The notes under the pieces were generated by a model that saw only the letters and a program-made list of their open reading frames with translations, was not told where the DNA came from and made no database searches. From assembly GCA_030835325.1 (NCBI GenBank), contig JAURPF010000131.1:1-54640 (forward strand): a stretch of 54,640 nucleotides of DNA, given 5' to 3'. Within the stretch, counting starts at the first letter, position 1; each line of letters begins with the position of its first letter. Below are positions 45,553-52,904 of the stretch, one piece after another. The DNA is from Flavobacteriaceae bacterium (GTDB taxonomy: Bacteria; Bacteroidota; Bacteroidia; Flavobacteriales; Flavobacteriaceae). The position numbers and the translations under genes are program-made.

Positions 45553-46824
45553 CTAATCAATCATCGAAAAGCCAGTGTATGGCACTAAAACCTCGGGGAT
45601 TTGAATGCCTGCATCAGTCTGATAATTTTCAAGTATCCCTGCTAACACTCGTGGCAGTGCCAACGAACTTCCGTTTAGTGTGTGCGCAAGCTCCGATTTG
45701 CCTTCACTGTTTTTGAAACGTAATTTTAAGCGGTTTGCTTGAAAGGTTTCAAAGTTAGAGACCGAAGAAATTTCTAACCAACGGTCTTGAGCTGTTGAAA
45801 AAACTTCAAAATCATAGGTCAATGCCGCTGTAAATCCTAAATCTCCTGAACAGAGTTTCAAAATACGGTAAGGTAATTTAAGGTCGTCCAGAATTGACTT
45901 GACATGTTCCACCATTCCATCAAGCGCTTCATAGGATTTAGAAGGGTGTTCTACACGGAGAATCTCAACTTTATCGAATTGATGCAACCGATTCAACCCT
46001 CGAACGTGTGCGCCATAACTTCCCGCTTCTCTACGAAAACAAGGCGTATATGCTGTTAATTTTTTTGGGAGGTCGTTTTCTTGTAATAAAACGTCTCTAA
46101 AAACATTAGTTGCTGGCACTTCTGCTGTTGGAATTAAATATAAATCATCGGAAGTTACATGGTACATTTGCCCTTCTTTATCGGGCAATTGACCGGTTCC
46201 AAAACCAGAGTCTTCATTAACCAAATGCGGCACTTGAATTTCACTGTAACCCGCTGCGATATTCTTATCTAGAAAATAATTAATTAATGCGCGTTGTAAT
46301 CGGGCACCTTTGCCTTTATAAACAGGAAAGCCTGCTCCCGTAATTTTATTCCCCAATTCAAAGTCAATAATGTCGTATTTTTTGGCCAACTCCCAATGGG
46401 GCACTGCATTTTCAGAGAGGGTTGGAATGGTTCCTGCTCTAAAAACTTCTTCGTTATCCTCTTCAGTAGTTCCAACAGGAACAATTGAATTTGGAAGGTT
46501 GGGTATTTTGTACAATAAGGTTTGGAGTGCTTCAGTTGCTACATTCAACTCCTCAGAAAGCACAGCTTTAGAGGCTTTTAGTTCCGCGGTTTTTTGTTTG
46601 AATTCATTGGCCTTTTGGGCTTGTCCAGATTTAAACAACTCCCCTATTTCTTTAGAAAGAGAATTCAACTCCGAAGAAATCGTATCCACTTGAGTTTGGA
46701 GTCCTCTACGAGATTCGTCCAGTTTTATCACGGCATCAATGAGCGACTTGGCTTCGTTTGTGCGTTTGCTTAAACGTGCTAGGACTTCTGTTTGGTTCTC
46801 TCTTATAAAGGATACTTGTAACAT
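45553..46824 (-). CDS. serS: seryl-tRNA synthetase
   Basis: The start at 46824 gives MLQVSFIRENQTEVLARL and a 423-residue class II synthetase with the long N-terminal coiled coil (about 30-100) that holds tRNA-Ser. Motif 2 is CFRREAGSYGAHVRGLNRLHQF and motif 3 is LNGSSLALPRVLAGILENYQ. A -7 box (TAAATTTG) lies upstream. It starts the minus-strand block that continues to the DUF1801 region. Confidence 0.97.
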   Translation of the reverse strand: MLQVSFIRENQTEVLARLSKRTNEAKSLIDAVIKLDESRRGLQTQVDTISSELNSLSKEIGELFKSGQAQKANEFKQKTAELKASKAVLSEELNVATEALQTLLYKIPNLPNSIVPVGTTEEDNEEVFRAGTIPTLSENAVPHWELAKKYDIIDFELGNKITGAGFPVYKGKGARLQRALINYFLDKNIAAGYSEIQVPHLVNEDSGFGTGQLPDKEGQMYHVTSDDLYLIPTAEVPATNVFRDVLLQENDLPKKLTAYTPCFRREAGSYGAHVRGLNRLHQFDKVEILRVEHPSKSYEALDGMVEHVKSILDDLKLPYRILKLCSGDLGFTAALTYDFEVFSTAQDRWLEISSVSNFETFQANRLKLRFKNSEGKSELAHTLNGSSLALPRVLAGILENYQTDAGIQIPEVLVPYTGFSMID

Positions 46825-46842
46825 GGCTCTTATTTTAAGAAA

Positions 46843-46850
46843 CAAATTTA
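46843..46850 (-). promoter_or_regulatory. -7 box (TAAATTTG) of serS
   Basis: Minus-strand exact TAnnTTTG match 18 nt before the serS ATG, in the 70-nt gap after ribF. Confidence 0.5.
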
Positions 46851-46894
46851 ATCATTTAGAATAAAACAAGAATTGGTTTTACGTCTAAATTGAG

Positions 46895-47833
46895 TTAGTT
46901 TTTTGTAAGCAGAGCTATTTTGGCATAAGCAGCTTGTTGATCAAACTCCAATTGTGATTTTAAAGCCTCTAGCCCCGAAAACTTAATTTCGTCTCTAATC
47001 CGATCTAAAAATTGAATCGTTAGACACTCCCCATAAAGGGTTTGATTCAAATCAAAAAAGAAGACTTCCAAAGAAATTTCATTGGCATCACTTACAGTTG
47101 GATTGGTCCCAATGTTTAACATTCCATACACCAATTTGTTGTTAATTTTAGATTGCACAAGATAGACTCCTTTTTTAGGAATGAGTTTGTAGGGTTCTTC
47201 AATTTTTAAATTGGCAGTCGGAAATTGAATGGTTTTCCCCAGACCTTTTCCTTTAATAACTGTTCCATTGATCATGAAATTATAGCCCAAAAATTCATTG
47301 GCTATTTTGATGGCACCATCTCCTAATGCGGTTCTAATTTTTGTGGAACTCACTGCAACATCTCCTACTTCTTGAGCACTGATTTCGGTAACTTTAAATC
47401 CGTAAAAAGCACCAAATTCTTTGAGATCATTGATATTGGCGGTACGGTTTCGACCAAAGTGATGGTCGTAGCCCACGATGATGTGTTTTACATGTAACTT
47501 ATTTACCAGCAAATCACGAACATATTCTAGAGAACTCAATCTTGAAAAATCTTTTGTAAAGGCTTTAACGACCAAATGATCGACCCCTAAATCCTGAATT
47601 AAATCTGCTTTTTCATCAATGGTATTAATGAGTTTTATGGAGGGGTCTTTTTGAACTACCATTCGAGGATGTGGAAAAAAGGTCAATACCAGTGCTTGAA
47701 GGTGTTCGGTGTGGGCAATATCTACAAGTCGTTTGATTATTTTCTGATGCCCCCTGTGAACGCCATCAAATGTACCTATGGTGACAACAGAATCTTTTAT
47801 TTGATCGTAATCGGCGGCAGATTTAATTTTCAA
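46895..47833 (-). CDS. ribF: bifunctional riboflavin kinase/FAD synthetase (TTG start)
   Basis: The 312-residue protein starts with TTG (MKIKSAADYDQIKDSVVTIG); no ATG fits the conserved N-terminus. The FAD synthetase half (about 1-160) has TIGTFDGVHRGHQKIIKRL and VGYDHHFGRNR. The riboflavin kinase half (about 180-305) has KGKGLGKTIQFPTANLKI and PKKGVYLV. It turns riboflavin into FMN and FAD. Orientation makes it upstream of serS by 70 nt. Confidence 0.94.
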   Translation of the reverse strand: MKIKSAADYDQIKDSVVTIGTFDGVHRGHQKIIKRLVDIAHTEHLQALVLTFFPHPRMVVQKDPSIKLINTIDEKADLIQDLGVDHLVVKAFTKDFSRLSSLEYVRDLLVNKLHVKHIIVGYDHHFGRNRTANINDLKEFGAFYGFKVTEISAQEVGDVAVSSTKIRTALGDGAIKIANEFLGYNFMINGTVIKGKGLGKTIQFPTANLKIEEPYKLIPKKGVYLVQSKINNKLVYGMLNIGTNPTVSDANEISLEVFFFDLNQTLYGECLTIQFLDRIRDEIKFSGLEALKSQLEFDQQAAYAKIALLTKN

Positions 47834-47999
47834 TAGCTAGTTTTTGGAATTTCAATTTAAAACACGAAGATAAAAAAAACGATGTTATTTTTATCTTTTG
47901 ATTTTTTTTTAATTTCAGTAGTATTCTAAAAATTGATTTGCTAACCCTATTTGTGATCGATAAGAATTCCTTTGGCATAAAACTGATTTATTGTCGTTA

Positions 48000-48031
48000 T
48001 TGTCAAATAAACAATATTATTTCTATATTTA
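48000..48031 (+). promoter_or_regulatory. promoter of the M43 protease gene
   Basis: TTG (48000-48002), a 21-nt gap and TATATTTA (48024-48031) fit the Bacteroidota promoter apart from the last base of the -7 box. The leader would be about 10 nt. Confidence 0.55.
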
Positions 48032-48045
48032 GCCAAAAATTACCC

Positions 48046-50106
48046 ATGAACACAATTACACACTCAAAAACCGTTCTATTGGCTTTCCTATTTTTTATTT
48101 CCTTTACTACTTTAGCACAAGATCGTAGTTGTGGTATGGTCGAATACATGAACGAGCAAATGCAAAATCCTGAATTCGTTAAGGAGTATGAAAAGAATCA
48201 AGCAAAATTCAGAGCTGCTTTAGCAAATAATCTAAGGTCGAATAGCACTACTTTTAATAGGCTTAATCCTATCATTATCCCTGTAGCTGTTCATTTTCCT
48301 GATGGGAATGAATCGGATCGTGCGTGCCTTGAAGCTCTAGCTCAAAATCAAATTGATATTTTAAATGCGGATTTCACTGCTACAAACTCTGATGCCACTT
48401 TATGGAACAGTGCAAGCAGCAATTATCCTGGTGTAAACCATGGTGTAGCAAATATTGAATTTTGTATCGCAACTCAAAACCATCCTGCCAACACAGATGC
48501 CGAATTAGCAGAAGGAAGTCCTGCAGTTACTATTGGTTACAATTTTGGAAACGGTAATGATTTCGATTCTAACTGGGCAGGTTACATGAACTTTCTAGTT
48601 AAAAATATTGGAGGCTCAACGCTTGGTTATTCCCCTTTGGGTGGTAGTATTGCTGCTGGCCAATCTGTTGTAATAAATACCTTTGCTTTTGGCTCGGGTT
48701 CAGGGTGTTCAGGCTCAGGAGTGGTTCCTGCAAATGGTTATGACTTAGGAAGAACTGTGACGCATGAGCTTGGTCATTTCTATAATTTAAATCACACATG
48801 GGGTTCAACTAATGGCTCATGCAACGAAGACGACGGCATTGCAGATACACCAAACATATCAGGACCAAATTATGGGTGTTCAACTCCAGGCTCAATCGCT
48901 GGTTGTGTCTCTGGAGAAAGCGCTTTAACGATGAGCTATATGGATTACGGAGACGACGTCTGTCTTTACATGTTTACTGAAGGACAAACTGATGTTGTAG
49001 ATGCATATATAAATGTATTACAAAATCAATTCAAACCAAATACTATTTCATGTGGCTCAACAGATCCTGATTTCTTCTTGGTTTCCAATACCGAAGGTGC
49101 TATATATAGCTGCCCTACAGTTGGTGATGATGTTGTATTTGATTTTAGTTTTACGACTGTGAATGGTTTCAATACTAATGTTACTTTTTCTGCCACAGGA
49201 CAACCTAGTGGATCTACTGTGAACTTTTCAGCAGCTTCTCTAAATTCTGATGCAGACTTTACGATGACTGTTGGGAATATTTCAAATACTGCTGAAGGGG
49301 ATTATATCATCACCGTAAATGGTACTTACGGCCTGATTACTAAAAGTGTTACTGTTAATTTAAACAATAACTGTACTTCAATACAATGTGAAACTACCAG
49401 ATCTGCGGAAAACTTAGGCTTAGCTATTCCCGATGGAACAGGCCCTAATGTTTACGGACCTGAAGTTACAAGTACATTAACAGTTGCTGATTTAGGAACG
49501 ATTTCAAGTCTCAATGTTAATGTGGATATAACTCACAGCTTCATAAGTGATTTAGTGGTTGCACTTTACCATCCCGACCAAACCACTTATGCAATATTGT
49601 GGGGTAGAGATTGTGACGGTGAGGACGGCTTTGATGTTACTTTTGATGATGAAGGAAGTTCTATCAGTTGTGCAAACCCAACAGTAGGGACTTATGTGCC
49701 TTATGAGGCTTTAAGTGTTTTTGATGGAATGGCTACTGCTGGAGATTGGGAGCTTGTTATTATCGATGGCTATAACGAAGATCTTGGAAACCTTAACGAT
49801 TGGTCTATTGAATTCTGTACTGAATCTTCTTTAAGCACTCCAGACACCTCAATGAGCTTCGAAAATGTAACCATCTATCCCAATCCAAATAACGGTAGTT
49901 TTACTCTAAAACTTCAATCCGCAACTGCGAATGAGATCAAAGTAAATATCTTTGATATTAGAGGGCGAAAGATTTATAATAACACTTTTGACAACAATAC
50001 AAACTTCAAACAAACTATTGAACTAGGAAGCGTTCAAAGTGGCATGTATCTCATGACGGTATCGGACGGTTCTAAACAAACAACCAAGCGTCTTATCATA
50101 GAATAA
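48046..50106 (+). CDS. secreted M43 metalloprotease with P domain and T9SS sorting domain
   Basis: The start at 48046 gives a signal peptide (MNTITHSKTVLLAFLFFISFTTLAQ) and a 686-residue protein. The zinc site HELGHFYNLNH (from His240) has the HExxHxxxxxH pattern of pappalysin/M43 enzymes. A beta-sandwich middle (about 350-445) is followed by a proprotein-convertase-like P domain (about 450-595; SDLVVALYHPDQTTYAIL, GDWELVIIDGYNEDLG) and a type A T9SS sorting domain (about 605-686; VTIYPNPNNGSFTLKL, TKRLIIE). It should be exported and anchored or released at the cell surface as a protein degrader. Confidence 0.9.
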   Translation: MNTITHSKTVLLAFLFFISFTTLAQDRSCGMVEYMNEQMQNPEFVKEYEKNQAKFRAALANNLRSNSTTFNRLNPIIIPVAVHFPDGNESDRACLEALAQNQIDILNADFTATNSDATLWNSASSNYPGVNHGVANIEFCIATQNHPANTDAELAEGSPAVTIGYNFGNGNDFDSNWAGYMNFLVKNIGGSTLGYSPLGGSIAAGQSVVINTFAFGSGSGCSGSGVVPANGYDLGRTVTHELGHFYNLNHTWGSTNGSCNEDDGIADTPNISGPNYGCSTPGSIAGCVSGESALTMSYMDYGDDVCLYMFTEGQTDVVDAYINVLQNQFKPNTISCGSTDPDFFLVSNTEGAIYSCPTVGDDVVFDFSFTTVNGFNTNVTFSATGQPSGSTVNFSAASLNSDADFTMTVGNISNTAEGDYIITVNGTYGLITKSVTVNLNNNCTSIQCETTRSAENLGLAIPDGTGPNVYGPEVTSTLTVADLGTISSLNVNVDITHSFISDLVVALYHPDQTTYAILWGRDCDGEDGFDVTFDDEGSSISCANPTVGTYVPYEALSVFDGMATAGDWELVIIDGYNEDLGNLNDWSIEFCTESSLSTPDTSMSFENVTIYPNPNNGSFTLKLQSATANEIKVNIFDIRGRKIYNNTFDNNTNFKQTIELGSVQSGMYLMTVSDGSKQTTKRLIIE

Positions 50107-50175
50107 TAAATCAACTGTTTAAAATAACATAAAAAAGCTTGCGATTTTGAAATAGATATTAAAGAAGTCTAGGCA

Positions 50176-50196
50176 TAAAAACCTAATGAATTAGGT
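50176..50196 (-). terminator. terminator of pth
   Basis: On the minus strand ACCTAAT-TC-ATTAGGT is followed by TTTTTA. The hairpin contains the pth stop codon. The loop is only two bases, so the real stem is likely shorter. Confidence 0.5.
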
Positions 50197-50811
50197 GCCA
50201 TTAAATGTATTCATTGCATTTTGAATCCCAGCCATCACATAGCTTTTGATAAATTCGCTGCAATGCTCTAAACGTTCTTTGAGTTTTTCGGTCTCGTCAT
50301 CCGTCCAATTTCCAAGTACATAATCTACTTGTTTACCTTTAGCAAATTCATCACTAATGCCAAAACGGAGTCTATTGTACTGCGATGTATTCAGCCTATC
50401 TTGTATATCTTTTAGGCCATTATGCCCACCTGCACTGCCTTTTGTTTTTAGTCGAAGGGTTCCAAATGGTAAATTTAAATCGTCTGTAATTATCAAAAGA
50501 TTTTCGTGCGGAATGGATTCTTTTTCTAACCAGTACTTAACGGCTTTGCCGCTTAGATTCATATAGGTGTTTGGTTTTAAAAGTAAAAAGGTGCGGCCTT
50601 TAAATTTAAAACTTGCTAAGTCTCCTAGTTTTTTAGTTTCAAAAACAGCAGCATTAAGTTGCGCAAATTTCTCTACGACCTTAAACCCGATGTTATGACG
50701 GGTGTTGACATAGTCGGTACCAATATTTCCCAATCCAACAATCAAGTATTTTTTAGACATCTCCTTGGTGGTGTTTGTATTGCTTTTATTTTTAAATAAC
50801 CAATTATACAT
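50191..50811 (-). CDS. pth: peptidyl-tRNA hydrolase
   Basis: The enzyme core begins MSKKYLIVGLGNIGTDYVNTRHNIGFKV (50760) with the catalytic His in TRHNIGF and the Asp in IITDDLNLPFG. It recycles peptidyl-tRNA dropped from ribosomes. Flavobacterial Pth proteins often have a short basic lead such as MYNWLFKNKSN, so I extend to 50811 (206 aa); 50760 (189 aa) is the alternative. The track start at 50958 is wrong: its first 23 residues are an out-of-frame reading of the rplY repeat. A hairpin terminator lies between rplY and pth, and AAGGAG touches the 50760 ATG. Confidence 0.88.
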   Translation of the reverse strand: MYNWLFKNKSNTNTTKEMSKKYLIVGLGNIGTDYVNTRHNIGFKVVEKFAQLNAAVFETKKLGDLASFKFKGRTFLLLKPNTYMNLSGKAVKYWLEKESIPHENLLIITDDLNLPFGTLRLKTKGSAGGHNGLKDIQDRLNTSQYNRLRFGISDEFAKGKQVDYVLGNWTDDETEKLKERLEHCSEFIKSYVMAGIQNAMNTFNGT

Positions 50812-50819
50812 ATTCCGTA

Positions 50820-50857
50820 AAAATAAAAAAAGCATTCTGAATAACAGAATGCTTTTT
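50820..50857 (-). terminator. terminator or attenuator between rplY and pth
   Basis: The minus strand has AGCATTCTG-TTATT-CAGAATGCT followed by seven T, a strong intrinsic terminator 24 nt after the rplY stop. pth is then transcribed by readthrough or from an unseen promoter. Confidence 0.8.
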
Positions 50858-50881
50858 GTAATAATGATTTTAAAAAATGGC

Positions 50882-51556
50882 TTAAGCATCTGATGGAGCA
50901 GCACCCTCAGCTGGAGAAGCACCTTGAGTTGGAGCAGCACCCTCAGCTGGAGAAGCACCTTCAGCTCCTTCAGCTCCTTCAGTTTCTTCTTCTTCTTCTA
51001 TTTCTGCGATAGAAACTCTAGAACGTTTCACTTGACACACAACCGTATTGTCTGGGTGTAAAAACTTATAAGCATCGTTTGCTAATTGGTCAACTGTAAA
51101 TTTATTTCCAATTTTGAGTGGCGTAATATCCACTTCAATAAAATCGGGTAAGTTAACCGGTAAAGCTTTCACTCTAAGTTTACGTTTATTTCTTCGTAAA
51201 GATCCTCCATTAGCAACTCCTAACGATTTTCCAATGAGATGAACTGGAATGTCCATAGCAATTTCTTTATCGTTAAATAGTTGATAAAAGTCGATGTGTA
51301 AAATGCGGTCTGTAACAGGGTGAAATTGAATGTCCTGTAGAACGGCATGAAACGACTCACTACCTAAAGCAATCACAACTGTATGCGCGTTTGGTGTGTA
51401 TACAAGTTTAGAGAATGCCAATTCTTCTGCTGAGAAATGCACTGGCTTGTCTCCTCCGTATAATACGCAAGGCACGTGTCCAGCATTACGTAAGGCTTTT
51501 GTTGCTTTCTTGCCCACGCTTTCTCTTTTCGATCCGTTAATTGTAATTGATTTCAT
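50882..51556 (-). CDS. rplY: 50S ribosomal protein L25/general stress protein Ctc
   Basis: The 224-residue protein has the 5S-rRNA-binding L25 domain (1-95; [33 protein letters not shown]) and the Ctc/TL5-type C-terminal domain (about 96-190). It ends in a low-complexity tail [22 protein letters not shown] from a 36-bp tandem repeat. L25/Ctc binds 5S rRNA in the central protuberance. It follows prs by 28 nt, and the 22 bp at its start match arsC exactly. Confidence 0.94.
   Translation of the reverse strand: MKSITINGSKRESVGKKATKALRNAGHVPCVLYGGDKPVHFSAEELAFSKLVYTPNAHTVVIALGSESFHAVLQDIQFHPVTDRILHIDFYQLFNDKEIAMDIPVHLIGKSLGVANGGSLRRNKRKLRVKALPVNLPDFIEVDITPLKIGNKFTVDQLANDAYKFLHPDNTVVCQVKRSRVSIAEIEEEEETEGAEGAEGASPAEGAAPTQGASPAEGAAPSDA
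50895..50966 (-). repeat. 36-bp tandem repeat in the rplY 3' end
   Basis: Two units, 50895-50930 and 50931-50966, differ only in the last six bases (TGAGTT versus TCAGCT). Each encodes a [12 protein letters not shown]-type 12-residue unit; shorter 9-bp GAE units follow. It probably changes length by replication slippage. Confidence 0.85.
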
Positions 51557-51572
51557 GTATTTATATTTATTG
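51551..51572 (-). promoter_or_regulatory. rplY translation leader, identical to arsC leader
   Basis: CAATAAATATAAATACATGAAA on the minus strand, the same 22 bases as at 39318-39339. The gene is inside the prs operon, so this is most likely a translation signal rather than a promoter. Confidence 0.6.
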
Positions 51573-51584
51573 ATTTTAATTGTT

Positions 51585-52526
51585 TTACATTATGAATTTT
51601 GAACTAATTGACTCATTTTGGTGCACTTTGTTCATCACATCGGCAAATAAATCCGCACAGCTTAAGACTCTAATTTTTGGACTTTCTTGCGAAACCGGAA
51701 TAGAATCTGTCACTATGAGTTCCTCTAATTTTGAATTTTCGAGGCGTTCGAACGCATTCCCAGATAAAATAGGGTGGGTACAAATGGCTCTTACACTTAA
51801 GGCCCCACGTTCCATCAAGAGGTCGGCCGCTTTTGTTAAAGTGCCAGCGGTGTCCACCATATCGTCGACTAATACTACATTTTTACCAGTTACATCTCCA
51901 ATCAATTCCATATGAGAAATCACATTGGCCTTAGCGCGTTGCTTGTAACAAATAACCACATCACTTTCCAATGCTTTTGAGTAGGCGTAGGCACGTTTAG
52001 ATCCTCCCATATCAGGGGAAGCAATGGTAAGGTTGTCTAAGTTTAAACTCTTTAAGTAAGGTAAAAAGATGGTGGATGCAAACATGTGATCCACTGGTTT
52101 TTCAAAAAATCCTTGAATTTGGTCGGCATGTAAGTCCATTGTAATGATACGAGTGGCGCCCGCTGTTTCTAGCATTTTAGCCACTAGTTTTGCGGCAATA
52201 GGAACTCTTGGTTTGTCCTTACGATCTTGACGTGCCCATCCAAAGTACGGAATCACGGCTGTGATATGTCTAGCAGACGCACGTTTTGCGGCGTCTAGCA
52301 TTAGCAATAATTCCATTAAATTTTCTGGTCCTGGGTTGGTAGAACCAATTAAAAATACGCGTGTTCCACGAATAGATTCCTCAAAGGACGGTTGAAATTC
52401 ACCATCACTATAAGTTGATGTAATTACATTTCCCAGAGGAATTCCGTAGGAAGCCGCAATTTTTTTACCAAGTACCATGGAGTTGGTACATGCGAAAATT
52501 TTTGGCTCTGGAATTAAATTAGACAT
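51585..52526 (-). CDS. prs: ribose-phosphate pyrophosphokinase
   Basis: The 313-residue enzyme has PRPP synthase motifs: [16 protein letters not shown]-like ([16 protein letters not shown]), [24 protein letters not shown], and the PRPP-binding loop [17 protein letters not shown]. It makes PRPP for purine, pyrimidine and His/Trp synthesis. It is the first gene of prs-rplY-pth. A -7 box (TAAATTTG) lies 49 nt upstream. Confidence 0.97.
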   Translation of the reverse strand: MSNLIPEPKIFACTNSMVLGKKIAASYGIPLGNVITSTYSDGEFQPSFEESIRGTRVFLIGSTNPGPENLMELLLMLDAAKRASARHITAVIPYFGWARQDRKDKPRVPIAAKLVAKMLETAGATRIITMDLHADQIQGFFEKPVDHMFASTIFLPYLKSLNLDNLTIASPDMGGSKRAYAYSKALESDVVICYKQRAKANVISHMELIGDVTGKNVVLVDDMVDTAGTLTKAADLLMERGALSVRAICTHPILSGNAFERLENSKLEELIVTDSIPVSQESPKIRVLSCADLFADVMNKVHQNESISSKFIM

Positions 52527-52575
52527 GATAGCGTTCTGTTTTTGAGTACTTTAAACTGGTTTTTTAATCGAGGTG

Positions 52576-52583
52576 CAAATTTA
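52576..52583 (-). promoter_or_regulatory. -7 box (TAAATTTG) of prs
   Basis: Minus-strand exact TAnnTTTG match 49 nt before the prs ATG; no TTG at the expected distance. Confidence 0.45.
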
Positions 52584-52649
52584 GAAATTTATTTGAACTC
52601 TTAAAGGATAAAAGCGACTAATTTTAATAGGATTGAAAAAATAATTTTA

Positions 52650-52657
52650 TAGTTTTG
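52650..52657 (+). promoter_or_regulatory. -7 box (TAGTTTTG) of tRNA-Leu
   Basis: Exact TAnnTTTG match 12 nt before the tRNA. A TTG lies at 52633-52635, closer than usual (14 nt). Confidence 0.55.
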
Positions 52658-52669
52658 CAATCTACTTAA

Positions 52670-52751
52670 GCTCAAGTGGCGGAATTGGTAGACGCGCTGG
52701 ATTCAAAATCCAGTGACTTCGGTCGTGTGGGTTCGATTCCCACCTTGAGTA
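52670..52751 (+). tRNA. tRNA-Leu (CAA anticodon)
   Basis: The acceptor GCTCAAG pairs with CTTGAGT (one G-U), discriminator A. The anticodon stem is CTGGA/TCCAG with loop TTCAAAA (anticodon CAA at 52704-52706, decodes UUG). The T arm is GTGGG-TTCGATT-CCCAC and a long variable arm (TGACTTCGGTCGTG) marks it as type II. CCA is not encoded. The gene stands alone in the 378-nt prs to T9SS gap with its own -7 box and terminator. Confidence 0.97.
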
Positions 52752-52761
52752 CATATACATC

Positions 52762-52795
52762 AAAAGCAAGCGTAAATAAAACGCTTGCTTTTTTG
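52762..52795 (+). terminator. terminator of tRNA-Leu
   Basis: AAGCAAGCGT-AAATAAA-ACGCTTGCTT is followed by TTTTG and more T, a strong intrinsic terminator. Confidence 0.85.
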
Positions 52796-52850
52796 TTTTT
52801 TTTGGTTTTGATTTTTAATGAAGGAGATCTCAAATAGAAAATAAATAACA

Positions 52851-52880
52851 AAAAAAGACCTCCTTTATGGAGGCCTTTTA
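52851..52880 (-). terminator. terminator of the T9SS repeat protein gene
   Basis: The minus strand has AGGCCTCC-ATAAA-GGAGGTCT (one G-U) followed by six T, 24 nt after the stop codon. Confidence 0.8.
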
Positions 52881-52904
52881 AAATTAAATTGGGTTGGTTA
52901 AACC

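Noticed and set aside
50895-50966. rplY tandem repeat as a possible CRISPR array
   Set aside because: Units are contiguous with no spacers and keep the reading frame.
51580-51915. 111-aa plus-strand ORF opposite prs
   Set aside because: Shadow of the prs gene with no recognisable family.
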